Source: CBDESN01 sp965242495 (GTDB lineage Bacteria; Pseudomonadota; Alphaproteobacteria; MPNO01). Taken from it: 64,000 bases of DNA. Of the stretch, positions 1 to 8,742 are shown in pieces. The stretch lies in NCBI GenBank assembly GCA_965242495.1, contig OZ251446.1:868001-932000 (forward strand), given 5' to 3'. The notes under the pieces are model-generated. The model saw nothing but the letters and a program-made list of their open reading frames with translations. It had not been told where the DNA came from and did no database searches. The translations under genes were made by a program, and so were the position numbers. Positions within the stretch are counted from its first letter, which is position 1, and every line of letters begins with the position of its first letter.

Positions 1-69
1 CGCTCCATGACCGCAGGGCCTTTGGAGGACAGCGTGTCGCTTTTACGCATAGACCGCGACGGCCGATGA
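1..69 (+). CDS. 3' end of a probable antitoxin (VapB-like), cut by the window edge
   Basis: Only the last 22 codons are inside the window, ending at the TGA at 67-69. That stop overlaps the ATG of the PIN-domain toxin gene as ATGA, the translational coupling typical of type II toxin-antitoxin pairs in which the antitoxin comes first. The visible tail (ending LLRIDRDGR) is too short for a family call. The antitoxin role is inferred purely from position and overlap with vapC. If correct, the full protein would bind the toxin through this C-terminal tail and repress the promoter through its missing N-terminus. Confidence 0.55.
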   Translation, partial: RSMTAGPLEDSVSLLRIDRDGR

Positions 70-482
70 ATCTGGTGGTCGACGCGAGCGTCGCGTGCAA
101 ATGGTTCTTCGAGGAAGATCTGTCGTCGGAAGCGCTTCTGTTGGCCCGGTCGGACGCGGCGTTTTCCGCTCCGGATCTGATTCTCGCGGAATGCGCGAAC
201 GCTGCTTGGCGGAGAGTGCGAAGCGCGACGATCCCGCGGGCCCAGGCGCGCGCCTTTCTCAGTTCGTTGCCGCACTGGTTCGAAGCGCTCGTCCCGTCGG
301 CGAGACTGCACGAAGCGGCGTTCGAGATGGCCTGCGTTCTGGGCCACCCAATCTACGATTGCCTGTATCTTGCGCTCGCCCAGGACGACGGGACGCGGAT
401 GGTCACGGCGGACCGCGCTTTCGCCAACCGAGTTCGCGGCTCGAGATGGAAGAACCGGATCGAGAACCTGGGCGTCGCGTGA
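66..482 (+). CDS. vapC: PIN-domain ribonuclease toxin (VapC family)
   Basis: A 138-residue single-domain PIN protein, the usual VapC length. The conserved acidic residues that bind Mg2+ are visible: D6 in VVDAS, E42 in LAECANA, D98 in PIYDCLYLA and D116 in TADRAF. VapC toxins are site-specific endoribonucleases, often cutting initiator tRNA or the rRNA sarcin-ricin loop. The target here cannot be predicted. The start overlaps the upstream stop by ATGA, so it is translated together with the putative antitoxin. All active-site positions are intact, so the toxin looks functional. Confidence 0.85.
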   Translation: MNLVVDASVACKWFFEEDLSSEALLLARSDAAFSAPDLILAECANAAWRRVRSATIPRAQARAFLSSLPHWFEALVPSARLHEAAFEMACVLGHPIYDCLYLALAQDDGTRMVTADRAFANRVRGSRWKNRIENLGVA

Positions 483-508
483 ATTGACCTGCTCCGGCGC
501 GGCGCCGG

Positions 509-1282
509 CTACTGCCCGAGGATCTGGCTCAGGAACAGCTTGGTGCGGTCGGATCGGGGGTTTTCGAAAAACTCCCCCGGCGTGTTCTGCTCGACGATCT
601 GGCCCTGGTCCATGAAGATGATCCGGTCGGCGACCTCGGCTGCGAACCCCATCTCGTGGGTCACGACCAGCATCGTCATGCCCGATTCCGCCAGGTCGAT
701 CATCACGTCGAGCACCTCCTTGATCATCTCGGGATCGAGCGCCGACGTCGGCTCGTCGAACAGCATGATGGTGGGCTCCATGCACAGACTGCGCGCGATG
801 GCGACGCGCTGCTGCTGCCCGCCCGACAGCTGGCCGGGATATTTGCCGGCCTGCTCCGGGATCTTGACCCGCTCCAGATAACGATGGGCCAGGGCCTCGG
901 CCTTGTCGCGGGGCGTCTTGCGCGCCCAGATCGGCGCGCAGCACAGATTCTCCAGCACCGTCAGATGCGGGAACAGGTTGAACTGCTGGAACACCATGCC
1001 GACCTCGCGGCGGATTCGGTCGATGTTCTTCAGATCATGGGTGAGCTCGGTGCCGTCGACGACGATGCGCCCTTGCTGATGGTCTTCGAGACGGTTGATG
1101 CAGCGGATCAGGGTCGACTTGCCGGAACCCGACGGGCCGCAGATGACGATCTTCTCCCGGCGCTCCACCGCAAGATCGACGTCGCGGAGTACGTGGAACG
1201 ATCCGAACCACTTGTTGAGCCCGGCGATGCGGATGATCGGCTCGGGCGCCGCTTCGGCGCCGCCGGCGGGCGCGTCGGTCAT
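509..1282 (-). CDS. aapP: General L-amino acid ABC transporter ATP-binding protein
   Basis: A 257-residue ABC ATPase of the polar amino-acid uptake family (AapP/GlnQ/BztD). Walker A GPSGSGKST is at residues 49-57, followed by the Q-loop (VFQQFN), signature LSGGQQQR, Walker B IMLFDEP and the H-switch histidine in VVTHE. It powers import through AapQ and AapM at the inner face of the cytoplasmic membrane. The ATG at 1280-1282 is chosen because the preceding codons of the open frame overlap aapM coding DNA and do not resemble the family. It is last in the aapJ-Q-M-P order and lies 2 bp after aapM. Confidence 0.93.
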   Translation of the reverse strand: MTDAPAGGAEAAPEPIIRIAGLNKWFGSFHVLRDVDLAVERREKIVICGPSGSGKSTLIRCINRLEDHQQGRIVVDGTELTHDLKNIDRIRREVGMVFQQFNLFPHLTVLENLCCAPIWARKTPRDKAEALAHRYLERVKIPEQAGKYPGQLSGGQQQRVAIARSLCMEPTIMLFDEPTSALDPEMIKEVLDVMIDLAESGMTMLVVTHEMGFAAEVADRIIFMDQGQIVEQNTPGEFFENPRSDRTKLFLSQILGQ

Positions 1283-1284
1283 TG

Positions 1285-2397
1285 TCACCGCCTTTCTTCG
1301 GTATCGAGGCGCTTCTCCAGATGGATCGAGTAGCGCGACATGGCGCAGCACGCGATGAAGAAGAACAGAGCGATGAAGACGTAGGCCTCGGTCGCGAGCC
1401 CGAGCCAGTCGGGGTTCGCCACCATCGCATTGCCGATGCCCAGAATGTCGAACAGGCCGATGATGATGACCAGGGTCGTGTCCTTGAACAGGCCGATGAA
1501 GGTGTTGACGATGCCGGGGATCGATATCTTCAGCGCCTGCGGCAGGACGATCAGACCCATCGCCCGCCAGTAGCCGAGTCCCAGCGCCTGCGCCGCTTCG
1601 AACTGGCCGCGCGGGATCGCCTGCAAGCCGCCCCGGATCACCTCCGCCATGTAGGCGGATGCGAACGCGGTCACCATCACGATCACCCGGATCAGCGCGT
1701 CCACCGTGACCTCGGGCGGCAGGAAGATCGGCAGGATGATGTTGGAGACGAACAGCAGCGTAATCAACGGCACCCCGCGCACGATCTCGATGAAGCCGAT
1801 CGACAGCGCGCGCACGACCGGCAGGCGCGAACGCCTGCCGAGGGCCAGCACGACGCCCACCGGCAGCGAGAGCAGGATGCCGGCGAGGCCGACGGTGAGG
1901 TTCAGCATGAAGCCGCCGAATTTGTCCGTGGGCACGCCTTCGAGGCCAAGGCCGCCGACCAGCAGGATCGACGCGATCACCGGATAGGCGAGCGAGAACC
2001 AGCGCAGCCAGCGCGCGCCCGGCATCCGCTCCAGAAGCAGCGGCGCCAGCGCCGGGACCAGCAGGATCACCGCCGCGTCGACCCGCCACCGCTGCTCCGG
2101 CGTGTAGAAGCCGTAGAGGAACTGCTCGATCCGTTGATCGAGCCACGCCCAGCAGGCGCCGGCGCCCATGCAGGCGAACCGGTCCTCGCCCGCGAAGTCG
2201 GCGTCGATCAGCGCCCACTCCACGAGGGGCGGGACGATCAGCCACAGCAGATACAAGGCGACGATCGTCAGCCCCGTATTCGCCCAGCCGGAGAACAGGT
2301 TGACCCGCAGCCAGCCGACGAACCCGACGGTCGCGACCGGAGCCGCGCGCGCCGCCAGCAGTTCGGACTGATCGCGATGGAAGGCTCGCGCGGTCAT
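1285..2397 (-). CDS. aapM: General L-amino acid ABC transporter permease AapM
   Basis: A 370-residue inner-membrane permease of the HisM/GltK type. Its C-terminal half carries the EAA-type loop that contacts the ATPase (GQFEAAQALGLGYWRAMGLI then VLPQALKISIPG). The N-terminal part has an extra membrane segment and a long loop with several cysteines, as in AapM/BztC proteins, which are longer than ordinary amino-acid permeases. The ATG at 2395-2397 overlaps the stop of aapQ (ATGA), implying coupled translation. It should pair with AapQ to form the translocation pore. Confidence 0.92.
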   Translation of the reverse strand: MTARAFHRDQSELLAARAAPVATVGFVGWLRVNLFSGWANTGLTIVALYLLWLIVPPLVEWALIDADFAGEDRFACMGAGACWAWLDQRIEQFLYGFYTPEQRWRVDAAVILLVPALAPLLLERMPGARWLRWFSLAYPVIASILLVGGLGLEGVPTDKFGGFMLNLTVGLAGILLSLPVGVVLALGRRSRLPVVRALSIGFIEIVRGVPLITLLFVSNIILPIFLPPEVTVDALIRVIVMVTAFASAYMAEVIRGGLQAIPRGQFEAAQALGLGYWRAMGLIVLPQALKISIPGIVNTFIGLFKDTTLVIIIGLFDILGIGNAMVANPDWLGLATEAYVFIALFFFIACCAMSRYSIHLEKRLDTEERR

Positions 2398-3545
2398 CGC
2401 TCGACCAGCGCGATGTGGCGGTTGTACCAGTTCATGAACGCCGAGGTGAGCAGGCTCAGGCTCAGATAGACCGCCATCCAGATGCCCACCACCTCGAGCG
2501 CCTGGCCCGACTGGTTGAGGATGGTGCCGCCGATCGAGACCAGGTCCTGGTAGCCGATGGCGATGGCCAGCGACGAATTCTTGGTGAGGTTCAGATACTG
2601 GCTGGTGAGCGGCGGGATGATGACGCGCAGCGCCTGCGGAACGACGATCAGCCGCATGGTCTGGCGCGAGCTCAGCCCCAGCGCATGCGCGGCCTCGGTC
2701 TGGCCCTTGCCCACCGACAGGATGCCGGCGCGCACGATCTCCGAGATGAACGCCCCGGTATAGGTCGAGAGCGCAAACCACAGCGCCACCAGCTCGGGGG
2801 TGACGTTGAAGCCGCCGCGGAAGTTGAACCGCGTGCGCTCCGGCACGTCCCACTCGATCGGAGCGCCGGCGATCCAGAAGGCGGCGGCCGGGAGGCCCAG
2901 GATCAACGCGAGCCCGATCAGGCCCGACGGCGTCGTCTGGCCCGACCGCATCTGCCGCCGTTTCGCCCGGCGCGACAGGACGACGGCGCCGACCGCGCCC
3001 GCGGCGAGGGCCGCCAGGACCCATTCGAACCCCGGCTCCAGCAGCGGCGACGGCAGGCGGACGCCGCGGTTGTTCAGGAAGACCGCGCCGCCGATGGTCA
3101 GGCTGTCGCGGAATTTGGGAAGCCCGCTCAGCGCCGACCACCAGAAGATGATCTGCAGCAGCAGGGGAACGTTGCGGGTGACCTCGACATAGGCGCCGAT
3201 CACGCGGCTGAGCAGCCAGTTGGGCGACAGGCGCAGCACGCCGGCGAAGAACCCGATGACGGTCGCCGCCAGGACGCCCGCCGCGGCGACCAGCACGGTG
3301 TTCAGGAAGCCGATCACCAGGGCGCGGCCATAGGTCGAGGTCGAGCTGTACTCGATCAGCCGCTGGTTGATGTCGAAGAAGGCCTGTTCGGCGAGAAAGC
3401 CGAAGCCCGAGGCGAGGCCCGCCCGCTGGAGGTTGGCGATGGTGTTGGCGACGATGACGCCAACGACCACCGCCAGCCCCAGAACGACCAGGATTTGGAA
3501 CAGCAGCCCGCGCGACCGCTCATCGGTCCACAGTCGCCACCGCAC
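2394..3545 (-). CDS. aapQ: General L-amino acid ABC transporter permease AapQ
   Basis: A 383-residue permease with the long central loop typical of AapQ/BztB. An N-terminal membrane helix is followed by a segment with EVTRNVPLLLQIIFWW. The C-terminal permease core has the EAA motif GQTEAAHALGLSSRQTMRLI followed by VVPQALRVIIPPL. It forms the heterodimeric membrane channel with AapM. It lies about 50 bp downstream of the binding-protein gene and overlaps aapM by 4 bp, so one transcript is expected. Nothing looks truncated. Confidence 0.92.
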   Translation of the reverse strand: MRWRLWTDERSRGLLFQILVVLGLAVVVGVIVANTIANLQRAGLASGFGFLAEQAFFDINQRLIEYSSTSTYGRALVIGFLNTVLVAAAGVLAATVIGFFAGVLRLSPNWLLSRVIGAYVEVTRNVPLLLQIIFWWSALSGLPKFRDSLTIGGAVFLNNRGVRLPSPLLEPGFEWVLAALAAGAVGAVVLSRRAKRRQMRSGQTTPSGLIGLALILGLPAAAFWIAGAPIEWDVPERTRFNFRGGFNVTPELVALWFALSTYTGAFISEIVRAGILSVGKGQTEAAHALGLSSRQTMRLIVVPQALRVIIPPLTSQYLNLTKNSSLAIAIGYQDLVSIGGTILNQSGQALEVVGIWMAVYLSLSLLTSAFMNWYNRHIALVER

Positions 3546-3594
3546 CGGCTTGGCGGCCCCTCGCGCCGCGTCGCATCCCGGCCGGCGGGACCCC

Positions 3595-4614
3595 CTAGCG
3601 CATGGGCGGCGCGTAGAGGATGCCGCCGTCCTTGTAGAGCGCGTTGAGGCCGCGCGCGAGGCCGAGCGGCGTCTTGGCCCCGAGATAGCGATCGAAGATC
3701 TCGCCGTAATTGCCGCCCGCCTTGAGGACGCCGACCGCCCAGTTCTTGCGCAGCCCCAGCATCTCTCCGAGCGAGCCCTCGGAGCCGAGCATGCGGTTGA
3801 CCTCGGGGTTGTCGGTCCCCTTCGCCATCGCGTCCACGTTGGCCGCGGTGACGCCGTACTCCTCGGCGTTGATCAGGACGTTGAGCGTCCAACGCGCGAC
3901 GTCGGCCCACTGGTCGTCGCCCTGGCGGACCAGCGGCCCCAGCGGCTCCTTGGAGACGATCTCCGGGAACACCATATGGGCGTCCGCATCGGAGAAGGTG
4001 GTCTTGGTCGCGGCGAGGCCCGAAGCGTCGGTGGTGTAGACGTCGCAACGCTCGGCCAGATAGGCTTTGCGCGCCTCCTCGTTGGTCTCGATCGGCACCG
4101 GCTCGTACTTCATCTTGTTGACGCGGAAGAAGTCCGCGAGGTTCAGCTCGGTGGTCGTCCCGGTCTGGATGCAGACCGACGCGCCGTCGAGCTCCTTGGC
4201 CGACTTGACCCCGAGCGACTTGCGCCCGATGAACCCCTGGCCGTCGTAGTAGTTCACGCCGACGAAGGTGAAGCCGAGATCGACGTCGCGCGAGAAGGTC
4301 CAGGTCGTGTTGCGCGACAGCACGTCGACCTCGCCCGAGGCGAGGGCCGGGAAGCGGTTCTTGCCGGTCAGGTTGACGTATTTGACCTTGTCCGGGTCGC
4401 CCAGGACCGCAGCCGCCATGGCGCGGCAGAAGGCCACGTCGAAGCCGGTCCACTTGCCCTGGTCGTCGGTATAGGCGAAGCCGGGCAGACCGGTGTTGAT
4501 CCCGCATTTGAGGACGCCGGCGGCCTTCACGTCGTCCAACGTCGCCGCCTGGCCGGGACCGAACGCGGCGACCGAGAACGCCGCCGCCAGAAAAACTCCC
4601 TTCATGCTGCGCAT
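3595..4614 (-). CDS. aapJ: Periplasmic general L-amino acid-binding protein AapJ
   Basis: A 339-residue solute-binding protein of the family 3/GltI type. An N-terminal signal peptide (residues 1 to about 23, ending FGPGQAA) is followed by GVLKCGINTGLPGFAYTDD and GKWTGFDVAFCRAMAAAVLGD, characteristic of AapJ/BztA. It captures amino acids in the periplasm and delivers them to AapQM. I chose the ATG at 4612-4614 because GAGGAG lies 8 nt upstream; a GTG at 4621-4623 sits inside that ribosome-binding site. It is first in the operon. Confidence 0.92.
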   Translation of the reverse strand: MRSMKGVFLAAAFSVAAFGPGQAATLDDVKAAGVLKCGINTGLPGFAYTDDQGKWTGFDVAFCRAMAAAVLGDPDKVKYVNLTGKNRFPALASGEVDVLSRNTTWTFSRDVDLGFTFVGVNYYDGQGFIGRKSLGVKSAKELDGASVCIQTGTTTELNLADFFRVNKMKYEPVPIETNEEARKAYLAERCDVYTTDASGLAATKTTFSDADAHMVFPEIVSKEPLGPLVRQGDDQWADVARWTLNVLINAEEYGVTAANVDAMAKGTDNPEVNRMLGSEGSLGEMLGLRKNWAVGVLKAGGNYGEIFDRYLGAKTPLGLARGLNALYKDGGILYAPPMR

Positions 4615-4630
4615 TGCTCGCACTCCTCGA

Positions 4631-4676
4631 GGTTCAGTCAGTTCAAGGTTCAGTCAGTGTCCATCGGCCCGGACAC
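4631..4676. promoter_or_regulatory. Direct repeat and small inverted repeat upstream of aapJ
   Basis: GGTTCAGTCAG occurs twice with a 16-bp period (4631-4641 and 4647-4657). It is followed at once by an inverted repeat GTGTCC...GGACAC (4657-4676). This sits 17-62 bp upstream of the aapJ start codon, in its leader or promoter. Spaced direct repeats of this kind often bind a regulator. The function is inference, as no regulator is encoded nearby. Confidence 0.35.
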
Positions 4677-4769
4677 TCACGTCCGATCCGTCGACCGCGC
4701 GCAGGCTAACCCGCGTTCCCCGCGGTGTCCAGCGGCTCGGCGTCGCGCGCCGAACGCCCGCGCCTCCCT

Positions 4770-4941
4770 GTCCTGGTCCAGACACACGTGAGACGGCGCC
4801 CATCGCGCCAGTCGATATCCGGTCTTTCCATGGCCGGAAGCCAGCTTACGGCCATGGATGCCCTCGGAGCCTCCGGGAGCGGCTTGACGCGCCGCCCCCG
4901 GAGGCCCCCCCCCCGCCGTCTCATATGTAGTGAACCAGGAC
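4770..4941. repeat. 172-bp multi-hairpin repeat with inverted ends (MITE-like), copy A
   Basis: The ends are imperfect inverted repeats of about 24 bp (4770-4794 against 4918-4941; both read GTCCTGGT inward). Inside are three further inverted repeats: GGCGC/GCGCC at 4795-4809, TCCATGGCCG/CGGCCATGGA at about 4827-4858, and a 15-bp arm pair with one mismatch around 4870-4906 (GCCTCCGGG/CCCGGAGGC). The whole would fold as a closing stem with three arms. A second copy, split in two, lies at 53138-53253 and 54121-54180. There is no coding capacity. It sits in the divergent gap between aapJ and the Gld-like operon. Confidence 0.75.
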
Positions 4942-5079
4942 ACTCCCTTGACAAAGCCGCGCCGCCTCGCCAAATCTTCGGGCGCTCGTCGGCCGCGCCT
5001 GTCGGTTCGATCCACGAGCCAGCGAGGATGCGGCGGTATCGCGGGGCCCCGGGCCATCCGCGCAGAGGGGATTTGCGGC

Positions 5080-6024
5080 GTGAGCCAGATGCTGGAAATT
5101 CTCCGGCTGACCAAACGCTTCGGCCCGTTCGTCGCCGTCGACGACGTGAGCTTCTCCGTCGGCCGGGGCGAGGTGCTCGGGTTTCTCGGCCCCAACGGCG
5201 CCGGCAAGTCCACGACCATGCGCGTGGTCACCGGCTACCTGCCGCCGAGCGCGGGCACGGCCGTCGTCGCCGGCTTCGACGTGACCAGATCGCCGATCGA
5301 GGTCAAGCGGCGGATCGGCTACCTGCCCGAGGGCGCGCCGCTCTACGAGGACATGACCCCGCTCGACCTGCTGTCCTTCGTCGCCGAAGTGCGGCGCCTG
5401 ACGGGAGCGCGGAAAGCGAGGGCCGTCGGCCGCGCGGCGGAGATGATCAACCTGACGGAGGTGATGCGCCAGCCGATCGGGACCCTCTCCAAGGGGTTCA
5501 AGCGGCGCGTGGGCCTCGCCCAGGCGGTGCTCCACGACCCCGAGGTGATGATCCTCGACGAGCCGACGGACGGGCTGGACCCGAACCAGAAGCACGAGGT
5601 CCGCGAGCTCATCAAGCGCATGGCGGCGGACAAGGCGATCGTGATTTCGACCCACCTGCTGGAAGAAGTGGACGCGGTCTGCACCCGCGCGATCATCATC
5701 GCCCGCGGCAGGCTGGTCGCCGACGGCGCGCCCGAAGAGCTGCTCGCCCGGTCGAGCCGCCACAATGCGGTCACGGTGCGACTCGCCGCCGAATCGATCG
5801 AACGCTTCCAGCGCGAGATGCAGGCCCTGCCCGACGTCGAGCGCGTCGAGGTCCTGGACCGTTCGGGCGCCGCCGCCCGGCTGGCGGTGCTGCCGGCGGA
5901 CGGCAAAGCCATTCTCGCCGCCGTAGGGGCGTCCGTCCGGGCCGCCGACCTCCCGGTCGAGGAGATCGCCGCCGAGCGCGGTCATCTCGACGAAGTGTTC
6001 CGCCAAATCACGACCGCGGGCTGA
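5080..6024 (+). CDS. ABC-2 type exporter ATP-binding protein (GldA-like)
   Basis: A 314-residue ABC ATPase of the drug/polysaccharide exporter type. Walker A is GPNGAGKST, the signature is a variant LSKGFKRRVGLAQA, Walker B is VMILDEP and the switch is STHLLEEV. The C-terminal 80 residues form the small domain common in GldA/NatA proteins. The GTG at 5080 is chosen because AGAGGGG lies 9 nt upstream; an ATG three codons later is the alternative. It leads a four-gene operon with an ABC-2 permease, a GldG-like protein and a DUF4340 protein. The substrate is unknown. Confidence 0.85.
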   Translation: MSQMLEILRLTKRFGPFVAVDDVSFSVGRGEVLGFLGPNGAGKSTTMRVVTGYLPPSAGTAVVAGFDVTRSPIEVKRRIGYLPEGAPLYEDMTPLDLLSFVAEVRRLTGARKARAVGRAAEMINLTEVMRQPIGTLSKGFKRRVGLAQAVLHDPEVMILDEPTDGLDPNQKHEVRELIKRMAADKAIVISTHLLEEVDAVCTRAIIIARGRLVADGAPEELLARSSRHNAVTVRLAAESIERFQREMQALPDVERVEVLDRSGAAARLAVLPADGKAILAAVGASVRAADLPVEEIAAERGHLDEVFRQITTAG

Positions 6025-6037
6025 CGGGAGCAACGCC

Positions 6038-6772
6038 ATGCAGGCCACGCTTGCGATCTGCAAACGCGAGTTGGCGGCGTATTTCTCGACGCCGCTGGCC
6101 TATGTGTTCATCGTCATCTTCCTCGCCCTGGCGGGAGCGGTGACGTTCTATTTCGGCCAGTTCTTCAACCGCGGCCAAGCCGACCTGCAACCCTTCTTCG
6201 CCTTCCATCCGTGGCTCTATTTGTTCCTGATCCCCGCCGTCGGGATGCGCCTGTGGGCGGAGGAGCGCAAGACCGGGACGATCGAGATCCTGATGACGCT
6301 GCCGGTCTCGACCGGCCAGGCCGTCGTCGGCAAGTTCCTCGCCAGCTGGGTCTTCGCCGGGATCGCCCTCGCCCTCACCTTCCCGATCTGGATCACGGTC
6401 AACTATCTCGGCGCCCCCGACAACGGCATCGTCGCCGCCGGCTATATCGGCAGCTTCCTGATGGCGGGCGCGTTTCTCGCCATCGGCTGTTTCGTCTCGG
6501 CCCTGACCCGCAACCAGGTCATCGCCTTCGTGATCGCCGCCGCGGTCTGCTTCCTGTTCATGATGAGCGGCCTCGATCTGGTGCTGTCGGCGTTCAAGGG
6601 CTGGGCGCCCCCGTTCGTCGTCGACATGGTGGCCTCGCTCAGCTTCCTCACCCATTTCGACGGCATCATGAAGGGGGTGATCGACCTGCGCGACCTGATC
6701 TATCTGGGCTCGGCGATCGTGATCTTCCTGTTCGCCAACGTCGTGACCATCGACCTCAAGAAGGGAGCGTGA
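6038..6772 (+). CDS. ABC-2 type permease (GldF-like)
   Basis: A 244-residue integral membrane protein with six hydrophobic segments. It begins MQATLAICKRELAAYFSTPLA, the classic ABC-2 permease start, and has the EERKTGTIEILMTLPVS segment shared by GldF/NosY-type permeases. It would form the membrane part of the exporter driven by the ATPase 13 bp upstream. The next gene starts 1 bp after its stop, indicating a tight operon. Gliding itself is unlikely in this lineage; the Gld name reflects homology only. Confidence 0.85.
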   Translation: MQATLAICKRELAAYFSTPLAYVFIVIFLALAGAVTFYFGQFFNRGQADLQPFFAFHPWLYLFLIPAVGMRLWAEERKTGTIEILMTLPVSTGQAVVGKFLASWVFAGIALALTFPIWITVNYLGAPDNGIVAAGYIGSFLMAGAFLAIGCFVSALTRNQVIAFVIAAAVCFLFMMSGLDLVLSAFKGWAPPFVVDMVASLSFLTHFDGIMKGVIDLRDLIYLGSAIVIFLFANVVTIDLKKGA

Positions 6773-6773
6773 C

Positions 6774-8705
6774 GTGAGAAGCTGGACTCCGAGGACGCTC
6801 GGCGTCGCCGCCCTGGTCCTGGCGGTCGTGCTGTTTCTCGCGCTCAACGTCTTTTCCGGCGCGGCGATCCGCAACGCCCAGCTGGACCTCACCGACAAGG
6901 GGCTGTACTCGCTGTCGGCGGGCACCCGCGAAGTCATGGCCTCGGTCGACGAGCCGATCACGCTCCGCTACTTCCTGTCGCGCGACCTGCTGGATGCGAG
7001 CCCGGGCCTCGGCGCCTACGCCGCGCGCGTGCGCGAGCTGATCGAACGCTACGTCGCGATGGCGGGCGGTAAGATCCGCCTCGAAATCATCGACCCCGAG
7101 CCGTTCTCGCAGGCCGAGGACCGGGCGGTGGGCTTCGGCCTCCAGGGCATCCCGCTCAACGAGGGAGGCGAGCTCGGCTATTTCGGCCTGGCGGGCACCA
7201 ACACGACCGACGACCAGGACGTGATCGGCTTCTTCCAGCCGCAGCGCGAACCGTTCCTCGAATACGACCTGACGCGCCTCGTCTACAACCTCGCCAACCC
7301 CAAGAAGACCGTCGTCGGGCTGGTCACCGGCCTGCCGATCGACGCCGACCCGCTCAAGGAATACAAGCCATGGGCGACGATCGAGCAGATGAAGCAGTTC
7401 TTCGACGTCCGCGCGATGGGGCTGGACCCCGAAATCGGCGACGACGTCGACGTGCTGATGATCGTCCACCCGATCGGTCTGACCGATGAGGCGCTCTACG
7501 CAATCGACCAGTTCGTGCTGCGGGGCGGCAAGGCGATCGTCTTCGTCGATCCGTTCGCCGAGGAGGGCAGCCGCAGCAACGCCGCCATGCGCTTGCCGCC
7601 GGACGCGGGCTCCGACCTCGAAAAACTGTTCCGGGCCTGGGGCGTCGCGTATGACCGGGACAAGGTGCTGGGCGATCGCGGCTCGGCGCAGCGCGTGTCC
7701 GCCGGGCTCGACGAGCTGGGCCGGCCGATCATCACCGACTACGTCGCCTGGCTCACGATGAATCGCGACCGGCTGAACCCGGGCGACGTGATTACCAGCG
7801 ACCTGCAACGGATCAACCTCGCCAGCGCCGGCTTTTTCGACAAGGCCGAGGGCGCCGATACGACGATCGAACCATTGATCACCTCGACCGCGACGGCGGG
7901 CCCGATCGAGGCGCAGAAGATCCGCTTCCAACCCAAGCCCGCCGAAATCCTGAAGGACTTCAAGTCCGAGGAGCGCGCCTTCGTCGTCGCCGCGCGCGTC
8001 GGCGGCCGGCTGAACAGCGCCTTTCCCGACGGGCCGCCCGAGAAGAAGGACGACGAGGCGGACGGCAAGACCGGCGACGAAGGCGCCGGGCGGTCCGCGC
8101 CGCCGCACCTCGCCCGGTCCGGGGACGACGTGAACCTCGTCATCGTCGCCGACACCGACATCCTCGCCGACAATTTCTGGCTCCAGGTGCAGGAGTTCTT
8201 CGGCCAGCGGCTGGTCGTGCCGACGGCCAATAACGGCGACTTCGCGATCAACGCGCTCGACAACCTCTCGGGCTCGAGTGCGCTCATCGGGCTCCGCAGC
8301 CGCGGCCTGTCGGCGCGGCCGTTCGACCGGGTGCAGGAGATCCAGCGAGCCGCCGAGCTGCGCTACCGCGACCGCGAGCAGGCGCTGCTGAAGCAGCTCG
8401 GGGAGGTGGAGAAGAAGCTCACCGACCTCCAGACCAAGGAGACCGCCGACGCCGGCGGCGGAACGGCGATCCTCACGCCCAAGCAGAAAGCCGCGATCGC
8501 CGACTTCCGCAAGGAGATGATCCGGACCCGCGGCGAGATCCGCGAGGTCCGCCGCAAGCTGCGCGAGGACATCGACGGGCTGGATGCGTCGCTCAAGCTG
8601 ATCAATATCGGGGCGATGCCGGTCGTGGTGGCCCTCGGCGCGATCCTGCTCGCCGGGATACGCCGCAACCGGGCGCGGCGGCGCTACAGCGGCGCGCTGT
8701 CCTGA
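6774..8705 (+). CDS. GldG-family periplasmic protein of an ABC-2 exporter
   Basis: A 643-residue protein with one N-terminal membrane anchor (about residues 9-30), a large extracytoplasmic domain and a C-terminal membrane helix before a basic tail (RRNRARRRYSG). The N-terminus NAQLDLTDKGLYSLSAGTREV is characteristic of the GldG/ABC_transp_aux family. A charged coiled-coil stretch precedes the last helix (REQALLKQLGEVEKKLTDLQ). Family members accompany GldA/GldF-type exporters, probably as extracytoplasmic subunits. The GTG start at 6774 fits the tight spacing. Confidence 0.82.
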   Translation: MRSWTPRTLGVAALVLAVVLFLALNVFSGAAIRNAQLDLTDKGLYSLSAGTREVMASVDEPITLRYFLSRDLLDASPGLGAYAARVRELIERYVAMAGGKIRLEIIDPEPFSQAEDRAVGFGLQGIPLNEGGELGYFGLAGTNTTDDQDVIGFFQPQREPFLEYDLTRLVYNLANPKKTVVGLVTGLPIDADPLKEYKPWATIEQMKQFFDVRAMGLDPEIGDDVDVLMIVHPIGLTDEALYAIDQFVLRGGKAIVFVDPFAEEGSRSNAAMRLPPDAGSDLEKLFRAWGVAYDRDKVLGDRGSAQRVSAGLDELGRPIITDYVAWLTMNRDRLNPGDVITSDLQRINLASAGFFDKAEGADTTIEPLITSTATAGPIEAQKIRFQPKPAEILKDFKSEERAFVVAARVGGRLNSAFPDGPPEKKDDEADGKTGDEGAGRSAPPHLARSGDDVNLVIVADTDILADNFWLQVQEFFGQRLVVPTANNGDFAINALDNLSGSSALIGLRSRGLSARPFDRVQEIQRAAELRYRDREQALLKQLGEVEKKLTDLQTKETADAGGGTAILTPKQKAAIADFRKEMIRTRGEIREVRRKLREDIDGLDASLKLINIGAMPVVVALGAILLAGIRRNRARRRYSGALS

Positions 8706-8742
8706 ACCCCCGCCCGCGAACGGACGACAGGAGGATCGGATC

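Noticed and set aside
509..1430. Longer reading frames upstream of the aap ATPase and permease genes, as if fused proteins
   Set aside because: The upstream residues are Arg/Pro-rich and unlike the family, and they overlap the coding DNA of the neighbouring gene; the internal ATG starts give normal lengths.
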